Shown here piece by piece: positions 5,277-5,920 of a DNA stretch of 5,920 bases. Below the pieces are notes generated by a model. It did not search any database. It was not told where the DNA came from and saw nothing but the letters and a program-made list of their open reading frames with translations. Both the position numbers and the translations under genes were made by a program. Positions within the stretch are counted from its first letter, which is position 1; the number at the start of each line of letters is the position of its first letter. Source of the DNA: Candidatus Peregrinibacteria bacterium (lineage in GTDB: Bacteria; Patescibacteriota; Gracilibacteria; UBA1369; PNNO01); NCBI GenBank assembly GCA_014728955.1, contig WJKT01000106.1, positions 1 through 5,920 on the forward strand, read 5' to 3'.

Positions 5277-5920
5277 ATGTTAATAGATACGCACTGTCAC
5301 ATCCAGTTCAAACCGCTTTCAAATGATGTTGAGGCAGTTATTGCTAGCGCAGAAAAAGAGGATGTAAAAAAGCTTATTGTTGTTGGTTGCGATATTAAAA
5401 GTAGTAAGGAAGCGATTGATCTGGCCGAAACATATGAGAATGTTTTTGCAGCAGTTGGTCTTCATCCGCAAGATTCAAAAAAACTTACTGACGAAATGTG
5501 GAATGAACTTAAAGAATTAGCTCAGCACGAAAAAGTTGTGGCAATAGGGGAGACCGGACTGGATTATTTTAAAGAATATTCACCAAAAGAAACTCAAATT
5601 AGAGTTTTTAAGAAGCATATTAAACTGGCGATTGAAATTGATAAGCCTTTGATCGTTCACAATAGAGATGCTGATGAATCCAGCTTGCATATTTTACAAG
5701 AACTGGGCGCAAAGAATGTTGTTTTCCATTGCTATTCGAGTGATGTTTCTTTTGCACGCAAAGTTTGGATGGCCGGATATATGACTTCTTTTACCGGAAA
5801 CGTAACTTACCCAAAAGCGCAAAATTTAAGAGACGTAATAGAAGAGTGTCCTTTAGATGCGATGATGGTTGAAACGGATTGTCCTTATTTAGCGCCACAA
5901 AAATATCGTGGAGGAACAAA
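5277..5920 (+). CDS. tatD: TatD-family metal-dependent hydrolase/DNase (3' end cut by the window)
   Basis: A TIM-barrel metallohydrolase of the TatD/YcfH family, whose characterised members are metal-dependent 3'-5' DNases or work in DNA quality control; a housekeeping gene not tied to glycan synthesis. The 214 visible residues show all expected metal ligands: DTHCH (Asp4, His6, His8), GLHP (61-64), GETGLDY with Glu92, VHNRDAD with His128, FHCYSS with His151, and ETDCPYLAP with Asp201, then YRGGT at the edge. The family is usually about 250-265 residues, so roughly 40-50 residues lie beyond the window. ATG 5277 is chosen because MLIDTHCH is the family N-terminus and an in-frame TGA at 5247-5249 closes the frame upstream. 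There is no Shine-Dalgarno. It is divergent from the GT2-GT4 gene across 60 bp. The family is certain; which paralogue (TatD, YcfH or YjjV type) is not, so the symbol is nominal. Confidence 0.95.
   Translation, partial: MLIDTHCHIQFKPLSNDVEAVIASAEKEDVKKLIVVGCDIKSSKEAIDLAETYENVFAAVGLHPQDSKKLTDEMWNELKELAQHEKVVAIGETGLDYFKEYSPKETQIRVFKKHIKLAIEIDKPLIVHNRDADESSLHILQELGAKNVVFHCYSSDVSFARKVWMAGYMTSFTGNVTYPKAQNLRDVIEECPLDAMMVETDCPYLAPQKYRGGT

Overview
This is a compact, AT-rich bacterial stretch: a surface-glycan assembly and export locus that runs into a housekeeping TatD nuclease gene. The proteins are rich in Lys, Ile, Phe and Asn. None of the six start codons has a recognisable Shine-Dalgarno sequence, and intergenic DNA is almost absent. 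TGA is used as a stop (ends of the ABC ATPase and of the first glycosyltransferase), so codes that read TGA as Gly or Trp are excluded here. The mix of a small ABC polysaccharide exporter, modular glycosyltransferases, tight packing and a TatD of this style reminds me of Patescibacteria (CPR), but Bacteroidota-like or other AT-rich bacteria cannot be excluded. The lineage is inference only.

Layout. Positions 1-112 are non-coding upstream DNA with a LacI/CcpA-type palindrome (2-15), a possible promoter overlapping it, and a second partial copy of the palindrome 70 bp away. Positions 113-1624 (+) hold a two-gene operon: an ABC-2 polysaccharide export permease (Wzm/TagG type) and its ATPase (Wzt/TagH type) 3 bp downstream. 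Converging on it, 1609-2745 (-) encodes a GT4 glycosyltransferase whose stop overlaps the ATPase stop by 16 bp. Only 28 bp separates the start of that gene from a divergent small gene (2774-3112, +) encoding a basic, helical, coiled-coil protein of unknown function. That gene again overlaps tail-to-tail (20 bp) with a large gene on the minus strand (3093-5216) encoding a two-domain GT2-GT4 glycosyltransferase. A 60-bp divergent spacer with overlapping promoters leads to tatD (5277 onward, +), which is cut by the window end. No stretch longer than about 112 bp lacks a gene.

How the genes fit together. The three catalytic glycosyltransferase domains would extend a lipid-linked glycan on the cytoplasmic face of the membrane. 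The permease/ATPase pair would export the finished chain. The ATPase lacks the C-terminal carbohydrate-binding domain found on some Wzt proteins, so export is probably not gated by recognition of a terminal cap. No initiating glycosyltransferase, nucleotide-sugar synthesis gene or ligase is visible, so the window holds only part of the pathway. The small coiled-coil protein resembles a segment I recall as an N-terminal extension on some glycan-locus methyltransferases and glycosyltransferases; here it stands alone and is the least explained gene. tatD looks like the edge of the locus. I see no RNA genes, CRISPR array or mobile element.
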